A DNA stretch of 18,666 nucleotides from JBEIFW01 sp044370695 (GTDB taxonomy: Bacteria > Actinomycetota > Acidimicrobiia > Acidimicrobiales > Ilumatobacteraceae), in NCBI GenBank assembly GCA_044370695.1, contig JBILVB010000073.1, positions 1-18,666 of the forward strand, given 5' to 3'. The notes beneath the pieces are model-generated. The model was given only the letters and a program-made list of their open reading frames with translations. It was not told the DNA's origin and did no database searches. Position numbers and translations under genes: made by a program. Each line of letters begins with the position of its first letter. Positions within the stretch are counted from its first letter, which is position 1. Shown piece after piece: positions 5,883 to 12,254 of the stretch.

Positions 5883-6833
5883 TCAGCCGACCAGGCGGGC
5901 CGTCACGCCCCGGGCGACGGCGGCGAACTCCGCCATCGTGGCGTCGATGATCGCCGCCACCGGTTCGACGGATTCGATCCGGCCCATCACTTGACCGCCG
6001 AGGGCGATCGCCGCCTCCATGTCGCCGCCGAAGTACAGGTCGAGCGCACGGCCGAACTCGCTCATCGGGACGTGCTCCTCGCGCTCGAGGCGGGTCGTGC
6101 GCTCGGTGCGCAGCGCCCGCAGCCCGGGCCGCGAGAACCGGTTGAGGAACACCGTGTCGGTCTCCGCTGCGCCGACGATCGCCTGCTTCCAGTGCTCGTG
6201 CACGGGGCTCTCGGCGGCCGACACCATGCGGGTGCCCATCTGCACCGCCTCGGCCCCGAGCGCGAAGGCGGCAGCCATCGAGCGGCCGTCGCAGATGCCG
6301 CCCGCAGCGACGACGGGGACGCCCACCTTCGAGCACACGAGCGGCAGCAGCACCATCGTGGCGACGTCGCGCGGGTTCTTGAAACCACCGCCCTCGCCGC
6401 CTTCGCCCCCGAGGCCGTCGACGCCGGCGTCGACGGCCTTGAGTGCGGCGGCCAGCGTGGGCACGACGTGGAACACGGTCAAGCCGGCCGCCTTGAGCTG
6501 GGCGGTGTACTTCGTGGGGTCGCCCGCAGAGGTGGTCACGAACCGGACGCCCTGCTCGACGACGAACTCGACGATCGCCGGGTCGCGCACGAACAGTTGC
6601 GCAACGTTCACACCGAAGGGCTTGTCGGTGAGATCCGCCATCTTGCGGATCTCCTCCCGCACGGCGTCGAGGTCGCCCGACGACGTCTCGATGATGCCGA
6701 GGCCCCCGGCGTTGGACACCGCCGAGGCGAGCTGGGCCCGGGCGATCCATCCCATCGGCGCCTGGATGATCGGGTGCGTGATCCCGAGCATCTCGGTGAT
6801 TCGGGTCCGCACGACGGGTTCGGTTGCGCTCAT
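5883..6833 (-). CDS. Nitronate monooxygenase-like (NMO/FabK-type) flavoprotein
   Basis: A 316-residue FMN-binding TIM-barrel protein of the nitronate monooxygenase (2-nitropropane dioxygenase) family. Evidence is the N-terminal HPIIQAPMGWI, GGLGII, PFGVNVAQL, the phosphate-binding VVAAGGICDGRS and GTRMVSAAESPVHEHWK. The central loop reads GGEGGEGGGFK, where class I enzymes have an EAGGH segment whose His acts as catalytic base; that His is missing, so true nitronate oxidation is uncertain. Related actinobacterial proteins have a similar Gly-Glu loop and are annotated only by family. The ATG at 6833 has AAGGAGA 4 nt upstream. It follows the Nfu-domain gene by 20 bp, so the two probably share a transcript. 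Confidence 0.8.
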   Translation of the reverse strand: MSATEPVVRTRITEMLGITHPIIQAPMGWIARAQLASAVSNAGGLGIIETSSGDLDAVREEIRKMADLTDKPFGVNVAQLFVRDPAIVEFVVEQGVRFVTTSAGDPTKYTAQLKAAGLTVFHVVPTLAAALKAVDAGVDGLGGEGGEGGGFKNPRDVATMVLLPLVCSKVGVPVVAAGGICDGRSMAAAFALGAEAVQMGTRMVSAAESPVHEHWKQAIVGAAETDTVFLNRFSRPGLRALRTERTTRLEREEHVPMSEFGRALDLYFGGDMEAAIALGGQVMGRIESVEPVAAIIDATMAEFAAVARGVTARLVG

Positions 6834-6853
6834 GGCTCTCCTTGGCTGCGGGC

Positions 6854-7114
6854 TCAGAGGTACTCGGCGGCCGCAGCCTGCACGGCGGCGACGATCGGCT
6901 CCCAGGCGGCGTCGGGCTGCCGGGTGACGGTGACGAAGTCGTTGGTGCCGAACAAGTTGGCGACACCGGGAACCGCGAGGACGGCCTCGGCGAACGGTCC
7001 GGCGGCCGCAGCGTCGGCCGGCGCAGCGACGTTGATCATCGCCGGGAGGCGGACGTCGAGGACGAACTTCATCGCGTTCGGGTTCGGGGTCGGGGTCGGC
7101 GTGGCGGTCGCCAT
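6854..7114 (-). CDS. Stand-alone Nfu/NifU N-terminal domain protein
   Basis: An 86-residue protein whose body matches the Nfu N-terminal domain of Fe-S scaffold proteins. It has the opening TPNPNAMKFVLD, then a short linker, a helix ending in VPGVANLFGTNDFVTVTR, and a C-terminal helix. In complete Nfu proteins this domain is followed by a NifU-type C-terminal domain with a CxxC that carries the Fe-S cluster. Here that part is absent and the protein has no cysteine, so it cannot itself be a scaffold. A Thr-Pro repeat (TPTPTP) precedes the domain. The start at 7114 is supported by TAGGGT 6 nt upstream on the same strand (leaderless geometry). It is probably cotranscribed with the flavoprotein gene downstream; its function is unknown. 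Confidence 0.7.
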   Translation of the reverse strand: MATATPTPTPNPNAMKFVLDVRLPAMINVAAPADAAAAGPFAEAVLAVPGVANLFGTNDFVTVTRQPDAAWEPIVAAVQAAAAEYL

Positions 7115-7120
7115 CCGTGC

Positions 7121-7126
7121 ACCCTA
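7121..7126 (-). promoter_or_regulatory. Candidate -10 box (TAGGGT), leaderless geometry
   Basis: On the minus strand TAGGGT is followed by 6 nt and then the ATG of the Nfu-domain gene. No good SD site lies in between, so the transcript may begin at the start codon. On the other strand, TACGGT at 7135-7140 could serve the divergent alcohol dehydrogenase gene. Confidence 0.45.
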
Positions 7127-7134
7127 AGGCACGC

Positions 7135-7140
7135 TACGGT
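7135..7140 (+). promoter_or_regulatory. Candidate -10 box (TACGGT) for the alcohol dehydrogenase gene
   Basis: TACGGT fits TANNNT and lies 32 nt before the ATG at 7173. A transcript starting about 7 nt downstream would include the GAGGGGG ribosome-binding site at 7162-7168. This is based on the hexamer only; no -35 box is clear. Confidence 0.3.
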
Positions 7141-7172
7141 CCCGGACGAGAACGCATCCGTGAGGGGGCTCC

Positions 7173-8258
7173 ATGCGTGCAGCGGTGCTCGAGACCAGTC
7201 CGGGCCAGCTCGTCGTCCACGGCGACGTCGAGCACGATGCCCCGGGTCCCCACGAGGTGCTCGTGCGGGTCGCCGCGTGCGGGTTGTGCCACAGCGACCT
7301 CCACTTCATGGAGGGGCTGTACCCGACGCCGCTGCCCACCGTGCTCGGCCACGAGTGCGCCGGCGTCGTCGAAGCCGTCGGGCGGGACGTCACGTACTGC
7401 CGACCGGGCGACCACGTGATCGCGTGTCTGTCGGCCTACTGCGGGCAGTGCACCGAGTGCCTCACGGGCCGGTTGTTCCTGTGCAGCGGGCGCCAGACCA
7501 TCGACCGGCGCCCGGGGGAGGCGCCTCGCCTCTCGCGTCAGGGCGAGGTCGTCCACCAGTTCACCCGGCTGTCGGGTCTCGCCGAGGCGATCCTGGTGCA
7601 CGAGAACGCGCTCGTGACCATCAGCCCCGACATGCCGCTCGACCGAGCCGCGCTCATCGGGTGCGGGGTCACCACCGGGGTCGGTGCCGTGTTCCGGACG
7701 GCTGCGGTCGAACCCGGGGCGACGGTCGCGGTGATCGGCTGCGGGGGGATCGGGCTGAACGTCGTGCAGGGGGCCCGCATCGCCGGGGCGCTGCGCGTCA
7801 TCGCGATCGACCTCAACCCGGCCAAGCTCGAGATGGCCCAGGCCTTCGGTGCGACCGACGTGATCGACGCCTCGAGCGTCGACCCGGTCGCTGCGGTGCG
7901 CGAGATCACCAAGGGCGGTGCGGAGTTCAGCTTCGAAGCGATCGGCTCGAAGACCGCGACCGAGCAGGCCTTCCGCATGATCCGCCCCGGTGGGACGGCG
8001 ACGGTGATCGGGATGATCCCGGTGGGCACGAAGATCGAGATCCACGGCCCGGACCTGTTGCAGGCCAAGCGGTTGCAGGGGTCGATGATGGGTTCCAACC
8101 GGTTCCGGGTCGACATGCCCCGGTACGTCGAGCTCTACCTGCAGGGCCGCCTGAAGCTCGACGAGCTGGTGTCGGCCCGCATCCCGCTCGAGCAGGTCAA
8201 CGAAGGGTTCGCCGCCATGAAGGCCGGGTCGGTGGCCCGCAGCGTCGTGGTGTTCTGA
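7173..8258 (+). CDS. Zinc-dependent alcohol dehydrogenase (MDR family)
   Basis: A 361-residue medium-chain dehydrogenase that oxidises alcohols or reduces aldehydes with a nicotinamide cofactor. Catalytic-zinc ligands are Cys39 (in CGLCHSD), His60 with Glu61 (GHECAG), and Cys164 (LIGCGVTTG). Structural-zinc cysteines are Cys90, Cys93, Cys96 and Cys104. The Rossmann motif GCGGIG is at 189-194, with Asp213 after the second strand, favouring NAD(H). The sequence resembles the class III/mycothiol-dependent and NDMA-dependent ADH group of actinobacteria, but I cannot tell which substrate applies. The ATG at 7173 has GAGGGGG 4 nt upstream. The stop codon lies inside a 13-bp hairpin shared with the convergent gene. 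Confidence 0.9.
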   Translation: MRAAVLETSPGQLVVHGDVEHDAPGPHEVLVRVAACGLCHSDLHFMEGLYPTPLPTVLGHECAGVVEAVGRDVTYCRPGDHVIACLSAYCGQCTECLTGRLFLCSGRQTIDRRPGEAPRLSRQGEVVHQFTRLSGLAEAILVHENALVTISPDMPLDRAALIGCGVTTGVGAVFRTAAVEPGATVAVIGCGGIGLNVVQGARIAGALRVIAIDLNPAKLEMAQAFGATDVIDASSVDPVAAVREITKGGAEFSFEAIGSKTATEQAFRMIRPGGTATVIGMIPVGTKIEIHGPDLLQAKRLQGSMMGSNRFRVDMPRYVELYLQGRLKLDELVSARIPLEQVNEGFAAMKAGSVARSVVVF

Positions 8259-8280
8259 GCGCAGGTTCGCTCAGAACACC
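8249..8280. terminator. Perfect 13-bp hairpin containing both convergent stop codons
   Basis: Bases 8249-8261 pair without mismatch with 8268-8280 around a 6-nt loop (CAGGTT). The TGA of the alcohol dehydrogenase is at 8256-8258 in the left arm, and the TGA of the opposite-strand gene is at 8271-8273 in the right arm. An outer CGTCG/CGACG pairing (8243-8247 with 8283-8287) could extend it across a small internal loop. It reads as a symmetrical, bidirectional terminator. Confidence 0.75.
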
Positions 8281-9416
8281 GGCGACGACGGTTCGAGCCC
8301 GAGCAGGACGCGCCCGGCGTCGTCGATGGCGTGGGGCGACACCATGAGGTGCTGACCGACGACGTGGATGTCGCGGAAGCAGCGGGCCAGCGGATGGTCG
8401 GCGTCGCTCATCGCCGTCCCGGCGCTCTCGTAGAGGCCGGTCACGGCGTGGGCGCAGGCCTGGACGGCGTGCGAACACGCCAGGCGGACGAGCGCCTGCT
8501 GGCGGGTGTCGGGGCGCCCGCCGGCGACCACCGTGTACCAGAGGTCACCCACGGCGTCGGCGACGAACCCCCGGGCTCCACCGAGCGCGGCCTCGGCATC
8601 GGCCAGGGCGCGCTGGGCCCGGGGTCGCTCGGCCAGGGGCACCCGGGAGAAGCGGGGGACGCGGCTCGTCGCCAGCTCGACGAACTGGTCGATCGCGGCC
8701 CGGGTGATGCCGGTGGCGACGCCGACCTTGTTGTAGGCGAGTCGGCTGGTGACCGGCAGCGATGCGAGCGCACCACCCCGGCCGGGGCGGTTCACCCGGG
8801 TCCGGGTGACGTGGGAGTCGGGTACGAACACCCCTGCCGCCACCACGTCGTGGCTCCCCGAGCCCCGTAGGCCCGGCGCGTTCCAGGTCAGCTCGATGTC
8901 GTAGGCCGAACGGGGGAGCAGCACTTCGAGCACCTCGCGGGTGGGCTCGCCGTCCACGACGACGCACTGGGCCCAGAACCAGTCGGCCTGCGCACTGCCG
9001 CTCGCGAAGGGCCAGCGGCCGTCGACGACGAAACCGCCCGCCACGGCTCGTGCTCGGCCCTGGGGGTTGAGCGCGCCACAGATCACCACGTCGGGGTGGT
9101 CGACGACCACGGCTCGGGCCGTGTCGTCGGGCAGGTGCATGGCGCCGATGCCCGTGGTCTCCGTGCCGATCATCAGCACCCAGCCCGTGGCGCCGTCGGC
9201 CTGGGACACGGCGTCGATCACGGCGATCGAGGTGAGCGGATCGCACGCCGGGCCGCCGAGCTCGCCCGGTACACCGGTGGCGAACAGCCCGGCTTCGGCC
9301 AGCGCCCGCACCACGTCGGGATCGGGGCCGGCGGCGCGTTCGGCGGCCGCGGCCCGCTCCCGCACGAGCGGTTGCAAGCCACGGGCACGGGTCAGCAGCG
9401 GATGCGTGGTCCCCAT
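8271..9416 (-). CDS. Acyl-CoA dehydrogenase-fold flavin oxidoreductase (group D monooxygenase-like)
   Basis: A 381-residue protein with the acyl-CoA dehydrogenase fold: an N-terminal helical part, a GATGWVLMIG helix that lines the flavin site, a central beta domain with GRWPFASGSAQADW, and a C-terminal helical bundle. The W-P-F-x-S-G-x-x-x-A-x-W pattern is typical of flavin-dependent hydroxylases such as HsaA and related two-component monooxygenases, rather than true acyl-CoA dehydrogenases. Those enzymes need a separate flavin reductase, and none is seen nearby. I chose the ATG at 9416, where the family's N-terminus begins; sequence upstream in frame overlaps the control region of the H-NOX gene. 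A CAGACT hexamer ends 6 nt before this ATG. Substrate unknown. Confidence 0.8.
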   Translation of the reverse strand: MGTTHPLLTRARGLQPLVRERAAAAERAAGPDPDVVRALAEAGLFATGVPGELGGPACDPLTSIAVIDAVSQADGATGWVLMIGTETTGIGAMHLPDDTARAVVVDHPDVVICGALNPQGRARAVAGGFVVDGRWPFASGSAQADWFWAQCVVVDGEPTREVLEVLLPRSAYDIELTWNAPGLRGSGSHDVVAAGVFVPDSHVTRTRVNRPGRGGALASLPVTSRLAYNKVGVATGITRAAIDQFVELATSRVPRFSRVPLAERPRAQRALADAEAALGGARGFVADAVGDLWYTVVAGGRPDTRQQALVRLACSHAVQACAHAVTGLYESAGTAMSDADHPLARCFRDIHVVGQHLMVSPHAIDDAGRVLLGLEPSSPVF

Positions 9417-9422
9417 CGACGC

Positions 9423-9428
9423 AGTCTG
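9423..9428 (-). promoter_or_regulatory. Possible leaderless-type -10 box (CAGACT)
   Basis: On the minus strand CAGACT stands 6 nt before the ATG at 9416, the same spacing as before the genes at 2861 and 7114. It matches TANNNT except at the first base, so support is weaker. No SD site precedes the ATG. Confidence 0.3.
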
Positions 9429-9446
9429 GCGCACCCGGACCCGGCT

Positions 9447-9489
9447 GGGATCCCGGGCGCTAAGGGATCCGTCTGGTTTCGGACGGATC
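9447..9489 (+). promoter_or_regulatory. Palindrome and hairpin upstream of the H-NOX gene
   Basis: The 127-bp divergent region holds the 8-bp palindrome GGGATCCC (9447-9454) and a hairpin in which GATCCGTC (9466-9473) pairs with GACGGATC (9482-9489); with one G-T pair and one G-C pair the stem closes to a GTTT loop. They could be an operator and a leader hairpin for the H-NOX operon or its divergent neighbour. No promoter hexamers are convincing. Confidence 0.3.
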
Positions 9490-9530
9490 GTCAACTTCCC
9501 CCCGAACGTGCCGACCTTTCGTCTGGGTAG

Positions 9531-9536
9531 AGGAGG
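9531..9536 (+). promoter_or_regulatory. Strong ribosome-binding site for the H-NOX gene
   Basis: AGGAGG, a full anti-SD match, lies 7 nt before the GTG at 9544. It decides the start at 9544, giving a protein that begins (M)LGMVNKAIEDL as expected for H-NOX. An in-frame ATG at 9553 is too far from this site. Confidence 0.8.
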
Positions 9537-9543
9537 CAACGCC

Positions 9544-10083
9544 GTGCTCGGAATGGTGAACAAGGCGATCGAGGATCTCGCGATCAGCATCGGCGGGCGC
9601 GAGGCGTGGGATGCGATCCGCACCAAGGCGGGCGTCGACGTGGTCGCCTTCGTCAGCTCGGCCAGCTACGACGACGAGGTCACCTACCGCCTCGTCGGAG
9701 CCGCGAGCGAGGTGTTCTCGCTGCCCCCGGAAGCGGTCCTCGAGGCGTTCGGCAAGCACTGGATCCTCTACACCGGCCGTGAGGGGTACGGCGCGCTGCT
9801 CACGGCGACCGGCTCGTCCGTGCCCGAGTTCCTGCGCAACCTCGACGCCATGCACGCCCGTGTGGCCCTCACGTTCCCCGGCCTGCAGCTGCCGTCGTTC
9901 GAGATGGACGAACTCGACGATCACCGGACCGAGGTGTGCTACCGCTCCGAGCGGCCCGGTCTGGCACCGATGGTGCTCGGTCTGCTGAAGGGCCTCGGCA
10001 CGCTGCTCGAGCAGGACATCGAGGTGGCCCACGTCGGCTCGGCCCCGGGCGAGGACCGTTTCCTCGTGACCCTGGCGGCATGA
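9544..10083 (+). CDS. H-NOX (heme-nitric oxide/oxygen binding) sensor protein
   Basis: A 179-residue stand-alone H-NOX domain, normal length for bacterial NO sensors. Landmarks are the N-terminal LGMVNKAIEDL, W22 in REAWDAI, the Y-D-D-E segment at 42-45, EGYGALL at 80-86 and the proximal heme ligand His104 in NLDAMHAR. The heme-propionate clamp Y133-R-S135-E-R137 and the following GLAPMVLGLLKG helix are also present. Bacterial H-NOX proteins bind NO at ferrous heme and pass the signal to a histidine kinase or a c-di-GMP enzyme encoded beside them. Aligned on the Gly of that helix, the position of the O2-stabilising Tyr140 of the Thermoanaerobacter (now Caldanaerobacter) protein is Met143 here, so NO rather than O2 is the likely ligand. 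Its stop overlaps the start of the GGDEF-EAL gene (ATGA). Confidence 0.93.
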   Translation: MLGMVNKAIEDLAISIGGREAWDAIRTKAGVDVVAFVSSASYDDEVTYRLVGAASEVFSLPPEAVLEAFGKHWILYTGREGYGALLTATGSSVPEFLRNLDAMHARVALTFPGLQLPSFEMDELDDHRTEVCYRSERPGLAPMVLGLLKGLGTLLEQDIEVAHVGSAPGEDRFLVTLAA

Positions 10084-12254
10084 ACCCTGCCGTCGTCGCT
10101 CCCGACGCGGCGAGTGACGTTGCCGGGCGGATGCTCGACGAGCTGTTCCCGTTCCACGTCGCTCTCGACGACGCCGGCGCCGTGCTGCGGCACGGGCGGT
10201 CGACGTCGCGGCTGTGCCCCGGCCTGCAGGTCGGGGACCCGATCGCGACCCATCTGCGCCTCGTGTCCCCGGGCGGCCCGCTGACCGTCGAGCGGCTGCG
10301 CCGGGCGCGAGGACGGCTCGTGGTGTTCCAAACGCCCGCCGGGGTCATGGTGCGCGGCCAGGTGATCGTCTCGGCCGACGTCGTCACGATCGTCGGGAGC
10401 CCGTGGTTCACCGAGCCCGAGGCGCTCACCGCCGCCGGGCTGACCATCGCCGACTTCGCGCCGCACGACCCCACCCCGGACTTCCTCATCGTCGTCCAGC
10501 AGCAGTCCACGGCGCTCACCGACACCCGCCGGCTCGCGGAGCGGCTCGAGCAGATGGACGCCGAGCGGCGCCGACTCGAGGAAGCCGAGCGGGCCCTCGC
10601 ACGCGACCTGAACGCCCTTCCGGACCTGATGCTGCGCCTCGACGCCGCCGGGAAGGTGCTCGACTACCGGGGATCCACCTCGTTTTCGGACTCGGACGAG
10701 TCGGTCGTCGGGCGGGACGTGTTCGAGGTGTTCCCCGGGATGCAGGAGCACCTGCGCGGGGCGCTGCTGCGGACCTTCCAGTCGTCCACCACGCAGTCGT
10801 TCGAGTACGTCGCCGGCTCGGTCGAGCGCCCGGAGTACTTCGAGGCGCGCATCGTGCGGTGCTCGCCGGCGGAGGCCCTGCTGCTGGTGCGCGACGTCAG
10901 CGAGCGCCGCTCGCTCGAGCACCAACTCGCCCATCAGGCGTTCCACGACACGCTGACCGGTCTGCCGAACCGGGCCCGGTTCCAGGAGCGCCTCCGCCAG
11001 GCCGTGGTCGACGGGAGCGCTGGCACGGCCGTGCTGTTCGTCGACCTCGACGACTTCAAGCAGATCAACGACACGCTCGGGCACGCGGCCGGCGACGAGA
11101 TGCTCATGGCGGCGGCCGAGCGGCTCCGCACGTGCGTGCGCCCTGGGGACCTCGTGGCACGCCTCGGCGGGGACGAGTTCGCCCTGCTGCTCGCCGGCGT
11201 CGATCGCCACGTCGCCGGTGAGGTGGCGGCGAGGCTCGTCGACGTGCTGTCCGAGCCGGTCGTCATCGACGGGCGACCGATGCGGGTCGGCGCGAGCGTC
11301 GGGGCGGTCCTGGTCGAGGCGGTCGTCGACGAGGTCGAGCGTTACGCCGAGGAACTGCTGCGCAGCGCCGACGTGGCGATGTACTGGGCGAAGGCGTCCG
11401 GGAAAGGGCGCACCGCGTTCTTCGACCCGGCGATGGACGAGCGGATCATGGCGCGCCTGCAGGTCGAATCGGCCCTGCGCACTGCGATCGCCGAGCAACA
11501 GTTCGTCGTCCACTACCAGCCGATCGTCGGTCTCGACGCCGGCCGGGTGGTCGGGGTCGAGGCCCTCGTGCGGTGGGAACGGCCGGGCGGGTGCATGGTG
11601 CCGCCGGCCGAGTTCATCCCGCTCGCCGAGCAGACCGGGCTGATCGGCGCGATCGGAGAACACGTCCTGCGCACCGCGTGCCAACAGGTGCGGACCTGGG
11701 ACGAGACCTTCCCCGACCGTGAACCGCTCGAGTTGAGCGTCAACCTCTCGGCCGTCCAGTTGCTCGATCCGGGGATCGTCGAGTTGGTCGGCACCGTGCT
11801 CGCCGAGACCGGCCTGCCCGCCGAGCGTCTCACCGTCGAGATCACCGAGACTGCGTTGATCAGCGAGACCGAGCGGGTTCGCGCCGTCGTGGAGGGGCTC
11901 GCCGAGCTCGGCGTCCGCCTGGCGCTCGACGACTTCGGCACCGGGTTCTCCTCGCTCAGCCACCTGCGCGAGTTCCCGATCGACCAGATCAAGATCGACC
12001 GCCTGTTCATCTCGAGCATGTTCGAGGCGGGCCCCAACGGGGCGATCGCCGCCGCGCTGCTCGGCATGAGCCGGATCCTTCGCGTCGGCGTCGTCGCCGA
12101 AGGGGTCGAGGAGGCCGAGCAGGTCACCGCCCTGCAGCAGCTCGGCTGTCCCTCGGCGCAGGGCTACTACTTCGCCGAGCCGATGGACGCCCGCAACCTT
12201 TCCGAGATCCTCCGAGCCGATCCCGTCGTGGAGGTCACGGCTCGCCCGTCGTGA
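10080..12254 (+). CDS. HNOBA-coiled coil-PAS-GGDEF-EAL c-di-GMP enzyme
   Basis: A 724-residue predicted cytosolic protein. Residues about 18-135 match HNOBA, the H-NOX-associated domain of soluble guanylate cyclase: it opens FPFHVALDD, includes VMVRGQVIV, and ends GLTIADFAPHD before P-D-F-L-I-V-V-Q-Q-Q. A Glu/Arg-rich coiled coil (about 135-175) and a PAS-like domain (about 175-280) follow. The GGDEF domain (about 280-445) has DTLTGLPNR, DLDDFKQINDTLGH, intact GGDEF at 363-367 and the inhibitory I-site RPGD at 354-357. The EAL domain (about 455-710) has EALVRW at 494-499, NLSAVQL, EITETAL, LDDFGTGFSSL, QIKIDRLF and VAEGVEE, the residues required for c-di-GMP hydrolysis. Both outputs therefore look competent. 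Translation is coupled to the H-NOX gene by ATGA, making it the probable partner. The 3' end overlaps the convergent permease gene by 20 nt. Confidence 0.93.
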   Translation: MNPAVVAPDAASDVAGRMLDELFPFHVALDDAGAVLRHGRSTSRLCPGLQVGDPIATHLRLVSPGGPLTVERLRRARGRLVVFQTPAGVMVRGQVIVSADVVTIVGSPWFTEPEALTAAGLTIADFAPHDPTPDFLIVVQQQSTALTDTRRLAERLEQMDAERRRLEEAERALARDLNALPDLMLRLDAAGKVLDYRGSTSFSDSDESVVGRDVFEVFPGMQEHLRGALLRTFQSSTTQSFEYVAGSVERPEYFEARIVRCSPAEALLLVRDVSERRSLEHQLAHQAFHDTLTGLPNRARFQERLRQAVVDGSAGTAVLFVDLDDFKQINDTLGHAAGDEMLMAAAERLRTCVRPGDLVARLGGDEFALLLAGVDRHVAGEVAARLVDVLSEPVVIDGRPMRVGASVGAVLVEAVVDEVERYAEELLRSADVAMYWAKASGKGRTAFFDPAMDERIMARLQVESALRTAIAEQQFVVHYQPIVGLDAGRVVGVEALVRWERPGGCMVPPAEFIPLAEQTGLIGAIGEHVLRTACQQVRTWDETFPDREPLELSVNLSAVQLLDPGIVELVGTVLAETGLPAERLTVEITETALISETERVRAVVEGLAELGVRLALDDFGTGFSSLSHLREFPIDQIKIDRLFISSMFEAGPNGAIAAALLGMSRILRVGVVAEGVEEAEQVTALQQLGCPSAQGYYFAEPMDARNLSEILRADPVVEVTARPS

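Noticed and set aside
7082..7107. Short GGGGTC-type tandem repeat as a possible regulatory or CRISPR-like repeat
   Set aside because: It simply codes the Thr-Pro/Asn-Pro run at the N-terminus of the Nfu-domain protein; there are only a few irregular units and no spacers.
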